Source: Asaia bogorensis
GTDB lineage: Bacteria > Pseudomonadota > Alphaproteobacteria > Acetobacterales > Acetobacteraceae
Direction of reading: 5' to 3'
NCBI GenBank assembly: GCA_945868845.1
Contig: CAMBMS010000007.1
Location: forward strand, 41,088 to 105,087
Length of the DNA stretch: 64,000 nt
This document shows positions 8,814 through 17,679 of the stretch, piece after piece. The translations under genes were made by a program, and so were the position numbers. Each line of letters opens with the position of its first letter. Position 1 is the stretch's first letter. Under the pieces are notes generated by a model. That model was given only the letters and a program-made list of their open reading frames with translations, had not been told where the DNA came from and did not search any database.

Positions 8814-9820
8814 GCGCGTCGGTACCGCGCGCCAATCCATTGCTGTTCGGCCATGCGGCTGCGGAAGCCATCCTGGCGGACGCAGCGCGCTCGGGCCGGC
8901 TGCATCATGCCTGGTTGATCACCGGACCAGAGGGCGTGGGTAAGGCCACCCTCGCCTATCGTTTTGCTCGCCGCCTGCTTGCTGGCTTACCCGACGAACA
9001 ATCACTGGCGCTGGATGCGGCCCATCCCGTATTCCGCCGCGTCGCCGCCGGCGCGCATGCCGACCTGCTGACCGTCGAGCTGGCCTATGACGACAAGCGC
9101 AAGCGCATGCGGGCGCAGATTTCGGTGGACGATGTCCGTCGCATCTCCGCCTTTATGGCCCTCACGCCGGCCGAGGGCGGCTGGAGGGTGGCGATCGTCG
9201 ATGGCGCGGAAAACCTGAACCAGAACTCAGCCAATGCGCTGTTGAAAATCCTGGAGGAACCACCACGGCGCGCCATCCTCCTCCTGGTTTGTTCCTCCCC
9301 CGGTACGCTCTTGCCCACCATCCGCAGCCGCTGCCGCCGGCTGGCCCTGGCGCCATTGGACGATGAGGCGATGGCGGGGGCATTGGCGGCCTATCTGCCG
9401 AACGTGGACGCCGATGAACGCACCCGCCTTGCCGACCTGGCGGATGGCGCGCCGGGCCGGGCCTTGCTGTTGGCGGACGCCGAAGGCATTTCGGTGGCCC
9501 GGCTGGTGGATGACGTGCTGGCCGATTTGCCCGCCATCGGGGCCGGGCGCGGCTATGCTGTAGCGGATGCGCTGGGGCGCAGCGACACGGGCTTTTCCAC
9601 CTTCATGGACCTCCTCCGTGCCGCCATCACCGCCGCCGTACGCGCGGCCGCGCGCGGCCGCGCCGACCCCGACCAGCAACGTCTCGCCGCCCTGCTGCCC
9701 CTGGCTGGCTGGGCGGAGCTATGGCACACGCTGACCCGGCTGCAAGACGAAACCGAACGCTTCGCACTGGACAAGCGGCAGGCACTGGTCCAGGCCCTCG
9801 GCTTGCTACCCCATCGCTAG
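8810..9820 (+). CDS. holB: DNA polymerase III subunit delta'
   Basis: Clamp-loader subunit of the replicative polymerase. The Walker A-like GPEGVGKATL lies at residues 39-48. The NALLKILEEPP motif and the SPGTLLPTIRSRCRRL sensor/arginine-finger region are as expected. The zinc-binding cysteines of the E. coli protein are not evident, as in many alphaproteobacterial forms. Length is 336 residues. Its ATG overlaps the tmk stop. The order tmk-holB-metG is common in alphaproteobacteria. Confidence 0.9.
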   Translation: MSASVPRANPLLFGHAAAEAILADAARSGRLHHAWLITGPEGVGKATLAYRFARRLLAGLPDEQSLALDAAHPVFRRVAAGAHADLLTVELAYDDKRKRMRAQISVDDVRRISAFMALTPAEGGWRVAIVDGAENLNQNSANALLKILEEPPRRAILLLVCSSPGTLLPTIRSRCRRLALAPLDDEAMAGALAAYLPNVDADERTRLADLADGAPGRALLLADAEGISVARLVDDVLADLPAIGAGRGYAVADALGRSDTGFSTFMDLLRAAITAAVRAAARGRADPDQQRLAALLPLAGWAELWHTLTRLQDETERFALDKRQALVQALGLLPHR

Positions 9821-9829
9821 AGATTTTTT

Positions 9830-11368
9830 ATGACCAAGCGCTGCTACATCACCACCCCAATTTATTACGTGAATGGTGCGCCGCATATAGGCCACGCCTA
9901 TACCTCTATCGCGACCGACGTAATGGCCCGCTTTAAGCGCCTGGATGGCTATGACGTTTTGTTCGTCACCGGCACCGACGAACATGGCCAGAAGGTGGAA
10001 AAAGCGGCGCGCGACGCCGGCATGGACACGCATGCCTTCACCGACAAGGTTTCCGCCGATTTCCGCGCCATGGCCGATGCCATGGGCATTTCCTATGACG
10101 ATCATATCCGCACTACGGAAGACCGCCACAAGCGTTCCTGCGCCGAACTCTGGAAACGCATCGCGGCGTCCGGCAACATCCATCTGGGGCATTACGAAGG
10201 CTGGTACGCTGTGCGCGACGAGGCTTTTTACGATGAGGGAGAGCTGACAACGCGCCCTGATGGAACCAAAGTCGCTCCCTCCGGTGCCCCGGTCGAATGG
10301 GTCCGCGAGCCTAGTTATTTTTTCAAACTGTCCGAATGGCAGGACAAGTTGTTGAAATTCTATGAGGACAATCCCGACTTCATCGCCCCGACTTCTCGGC
10401 GCAATGAAGTTTTAAGCTTTGTCCGTGGCGGCCTGCTCGATCTTTCGATCAGCCGCACCACCTTCGATTGGGGCATTCAGGTGCCGGGCGCGCCCGGCCA
10501 TGTGATGTATGTCTGGCTAGATGCGCTGACCAATTACATCACTGCCGCCGGGTTCCCCGATGAGACGACCGAAACCTGGCAAAAATTCTGGCCTGCCGAT
10601 GTGCATTTCGTTGGCAAGGACATTATCCGGTTTCACGCCGTCTACTGGCCCGCTTTCCTGATGGCCGCCGGCATCGCGCTGCCGAAGCGCATTTCCTCGC
10701 ATGGCTGGTGGGTGGTGGACGGCGAAAAAATGAGCAAATCCGTCGGCAACGTGATCGCGCCACGCACATTGGCGGAAACCTACGGCCTCGATCAGATCCG
10801 CTTTTTTCTGCTGCGCGAAAAACCCTTCGGCACCGATGGATCTATGAGCCACTCCGCCATCGTCAACCGCATCAACACCGAGCTGGCGAACGATCTCGGC
10901 AATCTCGCCCAGCGCACACTCTCGCTCATCGCACGCAATTGCGCCTCCATGCTGCCTGCCTTTGGCGCAGAAACGGACGCAGACCGGGATTTACTGGCTG
11001 CCGCCAATGCCCTGCCCAACCAGCTACGTGCCGCTATTGACCGCCAGGATTTCCATGAAGCGCTGGAAGATGTGTGGAAAGTCATCCGCGCCTGCAACGC
11101 CTATATCGACCACCAGGCTCCCTGGGCCTTGCGCAAGACCGATATCGCCCGCATGGGTGTGGTGTTGTACGTGCTGGTCGGTGCGCTGCGCGTGATTGCC
11201 ACCGTGTTGCAACCCTTCATGCCCAGCAGCATGGCAAAGATGCTGGATCAGCTCGGCGTGGCCGCCGACGCGCGCAACCTGGCCGCATTGGCCACGCCCC
11301 TCGCGGAGGGCACGGTCCTGCCGCCGCCGCAGGGCGTGTTTCCGCGTTACGTGGAGCCAGCGCTCTAA
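9830..11368 (+). CDS. metG: Methionyl-tRNA synthetase
   Basis: Charges tRNA-Met with methionine. The class I signatures are clear: HIGH in APHIGHAYT (residues 17-20) and KMSKS in GEKMSKSVGN (about 299-304). The anticodon-binding helical domain fills the C-terminal third. At 512 residues it is the short form without the C-terminal tRNA-binding (EMAP II-like) domain, as usual in alphaproteobacteria. It begins nine bases after holB. Its stop codon overlaps the stop of a small convergent gene at 11365. Confidence 0.96.
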   Translation: MTKRCYITTPIYYVNGAPHIGHAYTSIATDVMARFKRLDGYDVLFVTGTDEHGQKVEKAARDAGMDTHAFTDKVSADFRAMADAMGISYDDHIRTTEDRHKRSCAELWKRIAASGNIHLGHYEGWYAVRDEAFYDEGELTTRPDGTKVAPSGAPVEWVREPSYFFKLSEWQDKLLKFYEDNPDFIAPTSRRNEVLSFVRGGLLDLSISRTTFDWGIQVPGAPGHVMYVWLDALTNYITAAGFPDETTETWQKFWPADVHFVGKDIIRFHAVYWPAFLMAAGIALPKRISSHGWWVVDGEKMSKSVGNVIAPRTLAETYGLDQIRFFLLREKPFGTDGSMSHSAIVNRINTELANDLGNLAQRTLSLIARNCASMLPAFGAETDADRDLLAAANALPNQLRAAIDRQDFHEALEDVWKVIRACNAYIDHQAPWALRKTDIARMGVVLYVLVGALRVIATVLQPFMPSSMAKMLDQLGVAADARNLAALATPLAEGTVLPPPQGVFPRYVEPAL

Positions 11369-11375
11369 TTTTTTT
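11354..11375 (+). terminator. Possible intrinsic terminator at the end of metG
   Basis: A short GAGC/GCTC hairpin (11354-11357 with 11362-11365, four-base loop) spans the last codons of metG and is followed directly by TAATTTTTTT. The stem is only four pairs, so it is a weak candidate. Confidence 0.35.
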
Positions 11376-11529
11376 CCGGCTTGCTCTGGTCACGCGCGCG
11401 CGCCTGCTGCTTGCGTTTGCGCAAATTCTCCCGCAGCGCCGCCGCTTCGCGTTCCTGCCGTGCCTTGCGATCGGCCTCAGCCCTCGGTGTGGCCCTCGGT
11501 GATGTTCTGGGTGGTGATTTTCCCGTCAT
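11365..11529 (-). CDS. Small basic protein, convergent with metG
   Basis: An intact frame of 54 residues starts at ATG 11529 and stops at TAG inside the end of metG (three-base overlap of stops). The first 18 residues are Pro/Ser/Thr-rich. The rest is one charged helix with repeated Arg, Lys, Glu and Gln (DRKARQEREAAALRENLRKR), then a polar tail. From memory, alphaproteobacterial genomes often carry short proteins of this form (LRENLRKRK-x-Q-x-R). No function is known to me. No clear ribosome-binding site is seen. Confidence 0.55.
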   Translation of the reverse strand: MTGKSPPRTSPRATPRAEADRKARQEREAAALRENLRKRKQQARARDQSKPEKN

Positions 11530-12203
11530 GCCGAATTGATGCAAGGAGATCCACCATCGTCAACTGCCCGCGTTCTTCACCACTCGCCGCAGCAAGGCGC
11601 AGAGTTGGGAAACCGCCAGCCAGAAGGATACATGGCCGGGCCCATTTTCCGGCCCTCCATTTGGCACCAGCTCCCCCGGCGCAAGGTCGCCAACCGTGCC
11701 CCGAACCGCAGGCGTATATTTTCCTGAAAGGCATTGGAGGCCAGATCGGCGATCCTGCGCGCCACCCGCAGGGTGCGTGAGCAGCCGCGCGGCGAAAATT
11801 TCAATCGGTCCATCGCCTGCTCGGCCAGGGCCTGAGCATCCGGGGTGAGCTCGATGGCGGCGGGATCGGCCCCGGTATTGCTGGTGGCGCCGTCCTCACC
11901 ATAGCGGGCAAGCTGGCGGGCTTGCCAGCGAGTTATCGGAACAATATCTGGTGGCCAGCTCGGAGACGGTAAGCTGGAAAGACGTGGCGGAGGCCTCGGC
12001 CTTCTGCCACCGCATGCCGGGGCACGTCCTGGCATAAGCCCATTTTCCAAGATCCGCGGTAGTTATTGGCTCGCTTGGGGTATGAAAAGCTTGCAGGGGC
12101 TTAACCGGATTGTCATGCTCGCCCACATGCGATAGCGCCCGGTTGCGATTGGGCCGCCGACCGATAGGATGGCCGCCAAGATAATAAAATGAGGAGACGA
12201 GCG
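11530..12203. other. Decayed, gene-poor stretch
   Basis: About 670 bp with no complete gene. The only recognisable piece is a comM-like C-terminal relic on the minus strand (11691-11930). The rest holds short overlapping frames on both strands with no familiar motif. AT-rich sequence at 12178-12190 precedes the ribosome-binding site of the next gene and may include its promoter. Confidence 0.6.
11691..11930 (-). pseudogene. comM: Relic of comM (YifB/Mg-chelatase-like ATPase), C-terminus only
   Basis: The minus strand encodes QARQLARYGEDGATSN, then LTPDAQALAEQAMDRLKFSP, then RTLRVARRIADLA. This matches the Mg_chelatase_C segment of ComM/YifB, which has the form ARGYHRVLRVARTIADLAG. The usual Tyr-His pair before Arg is Cys-Ser here. 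After ADLA the expected HVxEALxYR ending is lost. The preceding 400 residues of the ATPase core are absent. ComM is a helicase that promotes branch migration in natural transformation. The identification rests on a short match. Confidence 0.6.
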
Positions 12204-13190
12204 ATGCCGCGACTTTGGTTAAGTTGGCTGACGACGGGGCTCACATTGGCGGCCGGGATCGGTTTGAACGCCGGGATGGCTGTGGCTCAGGTAAGCTGGC
12301 CGACGCGCCCGGTGCGCGTGATCGTGCCCTATGCGCCGGGATCGGGGACCGATTTCATCGTACGCAGCGTGGCGGACCGGATTTCCCGCCAGACTGGGCA
12401 GCAATTCGTGGTGGAGCATCGCGGCGGCGGCACCGGAACCCTGGGCACGGAATCGGTAGTGAAGTCGGCACCCGATGGCTACACGCTGTTGATGACGCCG
12501 CAGGCGCCGATCGTGGTGCTGCCGCATTTGCGCAAGCTGGCTTACGATCCGCTGAATGATTTGGTGGGCGTGGCGCGGTTCGGGGAAGTGATCGCGGGTT
12601 TCGCCGTGCATCCCTCGCTGGGCGTGAAGAGCATAGCGGAGTTCGTGGCGCTGGCGAAGAAGACGCCAGGTAAGATCACGTTCGTGTCCGCGGGCGTCGG
12701 ATCGGTGAACCATCTGCGCGGAGAGACATTGAAGCTGATGTCCGGGATCGATTTGCTGCACATCCCCTATCGCGGTAATGGCGAGGCGGTGCCGGATTTA
12801 TTAAGTGGCGTGGTGCATGGGATGTTCGATTCTATCGTATTTCCTCATGTGAAAGCCGGTAAGCTGGTGCTGCTGGCAATTTTGGATGATGAACGTTATT
12901 CTGAATTTCCCGATGTGCCGACGATAAAGGAACAGGGATTTCCGGAGTTTGAAATTCCGATCTGGGTGGGGGCCTATGCGCCGGTTGGGGTGCCGCAGCC
13001 GATTATCGAGCGGCTGCATAAGGAAATCGCCACCTTGTATAGCGACGCGGAGTTTCGCGAGCGGCTGTTTGTCGCTGGGTGGCGGATCTACAAGCAGGCT
13101 GATTCCCTGCCGGAGTTTCGGACACGTTTGGCGAAGCAATCGGCGACGTTCGCCGATCTGATTAGGCGGGCGGATATTAAGATGGATTGA
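12204..13190 (+). CDS. Bug/TctC family extracytoplasmic solute-binding protein
   Basis: Periplasmic binding protein of the tripartite tricarboxylate transporter type. A signal peptide (about 29 residues, ending AVAQ) is followed by WPTRPVRVIVPYAPGSGTDF, the SVVKSAPDGYTLLM motif, and VPTIKEQGFPEFE, all diagnostic. GAGGAGA lies six bases before the ATG at 12204, so the ATG at 12189 is rejected. No tctA or tctB membrane gene is near, so it is an orphan, as many Bug proteins are. It lies 24 bp upstream of the sulfite dehydrogenase gene on the same strand. The ligand cannot be predicted. Confidence 0.9.
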   Translation: MPRLWLSWLTTGLTLAAGIGLNAGMAVAQVSWPTRPVRVIVPYAPGSGTDFIVRSVADRISRQTGQQFVVEHRGGGTGTLGTESVVKSAPDGYTLLMTPQAPIVVLPHLRKLAYDPLNDLVGVARFGEVIAGFAVHPSLGVKSIAEFVALAKKTPGKITFVSAGVGSVNHLRGETLKLMSGIDLLHIPYRGNGEAVPDLLSGVVHGMFDSIVFPHVKAGKLVLLAILDDERYSEFPDVPTIKEQGFPEFEIPIWVGAYAPVGVPQPIIERLHKEIATLYSDAEFRERLFVAGWRIYKQADSLPEFRTRLAKQSATFADLIRRADIKMD

Positions 13191-13214
13191 CGGAGAAAAG
13201 TAGAGGTAAATATC

Positions 13215-14543
13215 ATGGCCATGCGTCGCGAACACAGTATCACTGAACTTTACACCAGCGATCCGGAACGCGCAGACGCGCTAATTTTTAAACGCCACGT
13301 CCCACCCTCCCGGCGTGGCTTCCTGCAAGGCGCCGGCCTTGCCGCGATGGGCGCGGCTTTGGGGGGAAGCATTCCGTTCGCGCGCCACATGCCTGCCGGG
13401 CTGTTGCCCGCGGCCTTCGCGCAAGCGCCTGGCGCGGCACCGATCAAGCTCGATTTCCCTGGCAAGGATCCGGGCCTCGTCGTGCTGGGCGAACGTCCCC
13501 TGGTGGCGGAGACACCCGAACATCTTCTGGACGCGGACACGACGCAGACGGCGCGCTTCTTCATCCGTAATAACGGCCAGATTCCCGATCCGATCACAAC
13601 GCCCGATAGCTGGGCCATCAGGATCGATGGCGAGGTCAATACGCCGCTGGAACTGAAACTCGGCGAACTCAAGCAGCGTTTCCAACCAAGAACCTACCGC
13701 ATGGTACTGGAATGCGGCGGCAATGGCCGTTCTTTCTATTCGCCCACCGCGCGCGGCAATCAATGGACCAATGGCGGCGCCGGCTGCGCGGAATGGACCG
13801 GCGTGGCGTTAAAGGATGTACTCGCCGCCTCGGGGCTGAAACCGTCGGCGAAATTCACCGGCCATTATGGTGGCGACACTCATCTTTCTGGCGACCCCGC
13901 CAAGGATGTCCTCTCGCGCGGCATGCCGATCGCCAAGGCGCTGGAGGAGCATACGTTGATCGTCTGGGCGATGAATGGCGAGCCGCTGAGCAATATCCAT
14001 GGCGGGCCGGCGCGTTTGCTGGTGCCAGGCTGGGCTGGCTCCCTTTCTTCCAAATGGCTGAAACGTATTTGGGTGCGCGAAACGGCCCATGATGGCCAGG
14101 GCATGGGCGGCACCTCCTATCGCGTTCCCGTCGCACCGATCGTGCCGGGATCCAACAAAGACGGCAAAGATTTCCGCGATCTGGAATCGATGCCTGTACG
14201 GTCGATCATCACCAACCCAGCCAGTGGTACCAAACTGCCCGCCGGCTCGCGCGCCCTGGCGTTGCGCGGGGCCGCATGGGCCGGCGATGCGGGGGTACAA
14301 CGAACGGAAATTTCCCTTGATTACGGCCAGACCTGGCAGACCGCCATCCAGGCCGCGCCTAAAAATCGCTACGATTGGGTGCGCTGGACGCACAACGCGG
14401 TCCTACCGAGCGATGGCTATTTCGAGCTATGGGTGCGCGCCACCGCCAGCGATGGGCGCACCCAGCCGCTGATCGCCCCCAACTGGAATCCACAAGGCTA
14501 TGGCGGCAATCCAATCAACCGCATCGCGGTGTTGGTCGGCTGA
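13215..14543 (+). CDS. Sulfite oxidase family molybdopterin enzyme, SorA-like
   Basis: Predicted periplasmic sulfite dehydrogenase catalytic subunit that oxidises sulfite to sulfate. A Tat signal (SRRGFLQGAGLAAMG) opens the protein. The Mo-ligand Cys is in LECGGNGRSF (Cys167). The NGEPLSNIHGGPARLLVPGW and SSKWLKRIWV motifs of the Moco domain follow, and the last 110 residues fit the Mo-co dimerisation domain. Length 442. A c-type cytochrome gene begins ten bases downstream, the SorA-SorB arrangement. Other sulfite oxidase-family reactions (for example SoxC) are possible, but no sox genes are present. Confidence 0.85.
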   Translation: MAMRREHSITELYTSDPERADALIFKRHVPPSRRGFLQGAGLAAMGAALGGSIPFARHMPAGLLPAAFAQAPGAAPIKLDFPGKDPGLVVLGERPLVAETPEHLLDADTTQTARFFIRNNGQIPDPITTPDSWAIRIDGEVNTPLELKLGELKQRFQPRTYRMVLECGGNGRSFYSPTARGNQWTNGGAGCAEWTGVALKDVLAASGLKPSAKFTGHYGGDTHLSGDPAKDVLSRGMPIAKALEEHTLIVWAMNGEPLSNIHGGPARLLVPGWAGSLSSKWLKRIWVRETAHDGQGMGGTSYRVPVAPIVPGSNKDGKDFRDLESMPVRSIITNPASGTKLPAGSRALALRGAAWAGDAGVQRTEISLDYGQTWQTAIQAAPKNRYDWVRWTHNAVLPSDGYFELWVRATASDGRTQPLIAPNWNPQGYGGNPINRIAVLVG

Positions 14544-14552
14544 AGCCCGATC

Positions 14553-14903
14553 ATGCGTGGCATTTTCATTGGGCTGATGCTGTTGCTGGTTCCAGCGCTC
14601 GGCATGGCGCAGAGCGGTTTTCAGCCACGCGACGAAAACGAAGCCGATTACCCCGATCACCCCGGCCGCGCAGAAAGCTTTGGCTTTTGCGGTTCCTGCC
14701 ACGGTTTTCGCATTGTCGCTGTCCAGGGCATGACACGCACACAGTGGGATGTATCCCTGACCTGGATGAGCCAGCGACACAACATGCCCGATCTGGACAA
14801 GGCCGACCGCGATCTGATCCTAGAGTATCTGAGCAAAGCCTATCCACCCAGGCTCTCGCCCGCGGGCCGGCCAGACTGGCGTGCTCCTTTCGCACCGCAA
14901 TAA
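14553..14903 (+). CDS. Monohaem cytochrome c, SorB-like electron acceptor
   Basis: A signal peptide (about 20 residues, ending GMAQ) leads to a single haem motif CGSCH (46-50). A likely axial Met lies in QRHNMPDLD. Total length is 116 residues. It begins ten bases after the sulfite oxidase-type gene and probably takes its electrons, passing them to the respiratory chain. The short C-terminal helix DRDLILEYLSKAY is usual for class I cytochromes c. Confidence 0.82.
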   Translation: MRGIFIGLMLLLVPALGMAQSGFQPRDENEADYPDHPGRAESFGFCGSCHGFRIVAVQGMTRTQWDVSLTWMSQRHNMPDLDKADRDLILEYLSKAYPPRLSPAGRPDWRAPFAPQ

Positions 14904-14940
14904 GCCGAACTTCTCCTGTAACCGCCACTACCCCCACGCG

Positions 14941-14959
14941 GCCCGGGCTTGCACCGGGC
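14941..14959 (+). terminator. GC-rich hairpin after the sulfite dehydrogenase pair
   Basis: Perfect six-base arms GCCCGG (14941-14946) and CCGGGC (14954-14959) flank a seven-base loop, 38 bp after the cytochrome stop. No T-run follows, so termination is uncertain. Confidence 0.3.
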
Positions 14960-15016
14960 GCCTGAATGCGCGCCACTGGCTTTCATATCAACACCCTACA
15001 TCGCGAAAGTGCGTCC

Positions 15017-16816
15017 ATGAACCATTCTGTCACCACGCCTGAAATCAACACCGACAACGATCGGCGCAACGCCATCAGCCACTGGCTGGAAAGCTTCGAG
15101 AATGCGTTGCATGCAGGTGACGCGGCGAGGCTAGCAACGCTGTTCGCCGTCGAATGCCATTATCGCGATCTGCTCGCATTTTCCTGGAGCATTCGCCCCG
15201 CGCAGAGCGCGCACGATATCGCCAGATTTCTAATCGACACACAGCCCACTATCCACGCACGCGACTTCGCCATTGCCGACGGCCGCACACAACCACGGTC
15301 TGTGCGCCGCCTCGGCATCAGCGTAATCGAGGGCATTTTCCGGTTCGAGACCGCGCTCGGTCGCGGCCAAGGCGTGGTGCGGCTCCTGGAGGAAAACCCT
15401 ACCCAGGCCTGGGTGCTGATGACCGGCCTCGACGAACTTAAAGGCCATGAGGAAAAAATCGGTGCCCGCCGACCCAGCGGCGAGGCATATTCACGTAATT
15501 TTGGCGGTGATAACTGGCTCGACCAGCGCAATAAATCACGTGCCTATGCCGATCGCGATCCAGTGGTGCTTATCATCGGCGCCGGCCAATCGGGCCTCGC
15601 CGCAGCGGCGAGGCTGGGACAGCTCGATGTGGATACCCTGGTCGTCGATAAATATCCGCGCGTTGGCGATAACTGGCGTTCGCGCTATCACTCCCTGGCC
15701 CTACATAATCAGATCCACGTAAACCACCTGCCCTATATGCAGTTTCCACCAACCTGGCCGAAATACATCCCCAAGGACATGCTCGGGAATTGGCTGGAGA
15801 TGTATGCCGATGCCATGCAGATCAATTGCTGGACCGGCACCGAATTTCGCGCCGGCAGCTATGACGCGGCCGCCAAGCGCTGGAATGTCACCTTGCGCCG
15901 CGAAAATGGTTCGGAACGCGTGATGCATCCACGCCACATCGTCTTCGCCAACGGCACCAGCGGCATCGCCCGCGTGCCCGATTTGCCAGGGCTGAGAGAC
16001 TTCAAGGGCGATGTGATGCATTCGCACGGCTTCTCCAGTGGCATCGCCTGGAAGGGAAAGCGGGCGTTGGTGCTAGGCACCGGCAATAGTGGGCATGACG
16101 TGGCGCAGGATCTGCACAGCCATGCGGTGGACACCACCATCATCCAGCGTGGCTCCACTACCGTCGTCAGTATCGATCCCAGCGCTAAGCTGAATTATGC
16201 GCTGTATGAGGAAGGCCTACCGCTGGAGGATTCTGATCTTATCGCCACCGCCACGAGCTATCCGCTGCTAATCCGCGGCTATCAGGCGGCGATGAAGAGA
16301 ATGTTTGAATACGACAAAGAGCTGATCGCCAATTTGCAGGCGCGCGGCTTCCGCTGGGATGCGGGTGAGGATGGAACAGGCCACCAGATGAAATATCGCC
16401 GGCGTGGCGGCGGCTATTACCTCGATGCTGGCTGCTCGCAACTGATCATCGATGGCGAGGTCGGCCTCATGCAGTTCGACGACATCGAACGGTTTGTTGC
16501 GGAGGGCGCCCTGATGAAGGATGGCACGGTGCATAAAGCGGATCTTTTGGTCACCGCCACCGGCTATTATTCGCAACAGGAACTGGTCCGCCGTTTGCTA
16601 GGAGATACCATTTCCGAACGGATCGGCCCAATCTGGGGCATCGGCGTGGATGGCGAGATGGCGAACATGTTCCGCCGTACCCCGCAACCTGGTGTCTGGT
16701 TCATGGGTGGCGGGTTAGGACAGTGCAGGATCTATTCGAAATACTTAGCCTTGCAGATCAAGGCGATCGAGCTTGGCCTGATCGAGGCTAGCCTGCCCGC
16801 CGCAATCAACGCCTGA
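15017..16816 (+). CDS. Flavin-dependent monooxygenase with N-terminal NTF2-like domain
   Basis: A 599-residue protein in two parts. Residues 15-150 look like a SnoaL/NTF2-like cone (ISHWLESFENALHAGD at its start). Residues 180-590 form an FMO/Baeyer-Villiger-type oxidoreductase: FAD motif IIGAGQSGLAAAARLG, then FKGDVMHSHGF, then the NADPH motif VLGTGNSGHDVAQDL. It probably oxygenates a small organic substrate with NADPH and O2. The start is ATG 15017; no strong ribosome-binding site decides it. An amidohydrolase follows 20 bp downstream and may act on its product. Confidence 0.85.
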   Translation: MNHSVTTPEINTDNDRRNAISHWLESFENALHAGDAARLATLFAVECHYRDLLAFSWSIRPAQSAHDIARFLIDTQPTIHARDFAIADGRTQPRSVRRLGISVIEGIFRFETALGRGQGVVRLLEENPTQAWVLMTGLDELKGHEEKIGARRPSGEAYSRNFGGDNWLDQRNKSRAYADRDPVVLIIGAGQSGLAAAARLGQLDVDTLVVDKYPRVGDNWRSRYHSLALHNQIHVNHLPYMQFPPTWPKYIPKDMLGNWLEMYADAMQINCWTGTEFRAGSYDAAAKRWNVTLRRENGSERVMHPRHIVFANGTSGIARVPDLPGLRDFKGDVMHSHGFSSGIAWKGKRALVLGTGNSGHDVAQDLHSHAVDTTIIQRGSTTVVSIDPSAKLNYALYEEGLPLEDSDLIATATSYPLLIRGYQAAMKRMFEYDKELIANLQARGFRWDAGEDGTGHQMKYRRRGGGYYLDAGCSQLIIDGEVGLMQFDDIERFVAEGALMKDGTVHKADLLVTATGYYSQQELVRRLLGDTISERIGPIWGIGVDGEMANMFRRTPQPGVWFMGGGLGQCRIYSKYLALQIKAIELGLIEASLPAAINA

Positions 16817-16836
16817 ATTTTATCAGGGAGGGGACC

Positions 16837-17679
16837 ATGATGATCATCGACGCCCAGGTGCATGCCTATGAACGCGATCGCCCAGGCCGCCCCTGGGCCG
16901 CCGTGCTACATGGCCCATCCGAAGTAACAGGCGACAACATGGTTCAGGCCATGGATGATGTCGGCGTGGATGGCGCGCTCTTAATCTCGCCTTACACAAT
17001 GTATCGCCACGATGCGTCCTATGCGCTGGAAGTCTATGCTAAAAATCCAGGACGCTTCGGGCTGATCAAGCCGTTCGATCCGAACGATCCCGCCGTCAGC
17101 GCCCAGGTCGATGAATGGGCAAGCCACAAAGGCACGGTGGGCGTGCGCATCATGATGCGCCAGGGAGTCTCCACCGACGCGGCCGACCCCGGCATCAACG
17201 CGGTGGCCGCAGCAGCGCGCAAGCACGACATCCCGCTGAACCTGCTCTGCTACAACCGCCTGCCGCAGGTCTATGCTCTGGCGGCGCGCAACCCCGACAC
17301 ACAATTCGTGATCGACCATGTCGGGCTGACGCAACCATTCAAGCCCCCGCCACTGGCGGAACCGTGGGCCGATCTGGAGAACGTTCTGAAGGCCGCCGAG
17401 ATGCCCAATATTGCGATAAAAATCACAGGCGCATGCACACTCTCGTGTGACGTTTTCCCGTATAAGGACATCTGGGATCCCCTCGCCCGCATTTACGATG
17501 CGTTTGGGTTGGAGCGCTGCCTGTGGGGTACAGACTGGACGCGGGCGACTGGGATTTTAACTTACAAGCAAGGTGTAGATACGTTTCTAGGGATGGACCG
17601 CCTATCGGACAGCGAGAAGGCAATGTTGATGGGTGGAGCGTTGACGCGGATTTATAAATGGATGCCGACAAAGGGCTAG
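16837..17679 (+). CDS. Amidohydrolase family protein (TIM-barrel metal hydrolase)
   Basis: A 280-residue member of the Amidohydrolase_2 group (hydrolases or decarboxylases of small acids). An N-terminal metal motif is reduced to DAQVHAY rather than the usual D-x-H-x-H. The downstream NTQFVIDHVGLTQP and LWGTDWTR segments carry the conserved His and Asp. AGGGAGG sits just upstream; an ATG three bases later (16840) has better spacing and may be the true start. It lies 20 bp after the flavin monooxygenase, so the pair likely works in one pathway. Loss of one of the two metal His residues is seen in some decarboxylase-like members. Confidence 0.82.
   Translation: MMIIDAQVHAYERDRPGRPWAAVLHGPSEVTGDNMVQAMDDVGVDGALLISPYTMYRHDASYALEVYAKNPGRFGLIKPFDPNDPAVSAQVDEWASHKGTVGVRIMMRQGVSTDAADPGINAVAAAARKHDIPLNLLCYNRLPQVYALAARNPDTQFVIDHVGLTQPFKPPPLAEPWADLENVLKAAEMPNIAIKITGACTLSCDVFPYKDIWDPLARIYDAFGLERCLWGTDWTRATGILTYKQGVDTFLGMDRLSDSEKAMLMGGALTRIYKWMPTKG

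Noticed and set aside
12204..14903. A combined tripartite transporter and sulfite operon
   Set aside because: The binding protein has no tctAB partners here and Bug proteins are often orphans, so a link to sulfite oxidation rests on adjacency only.
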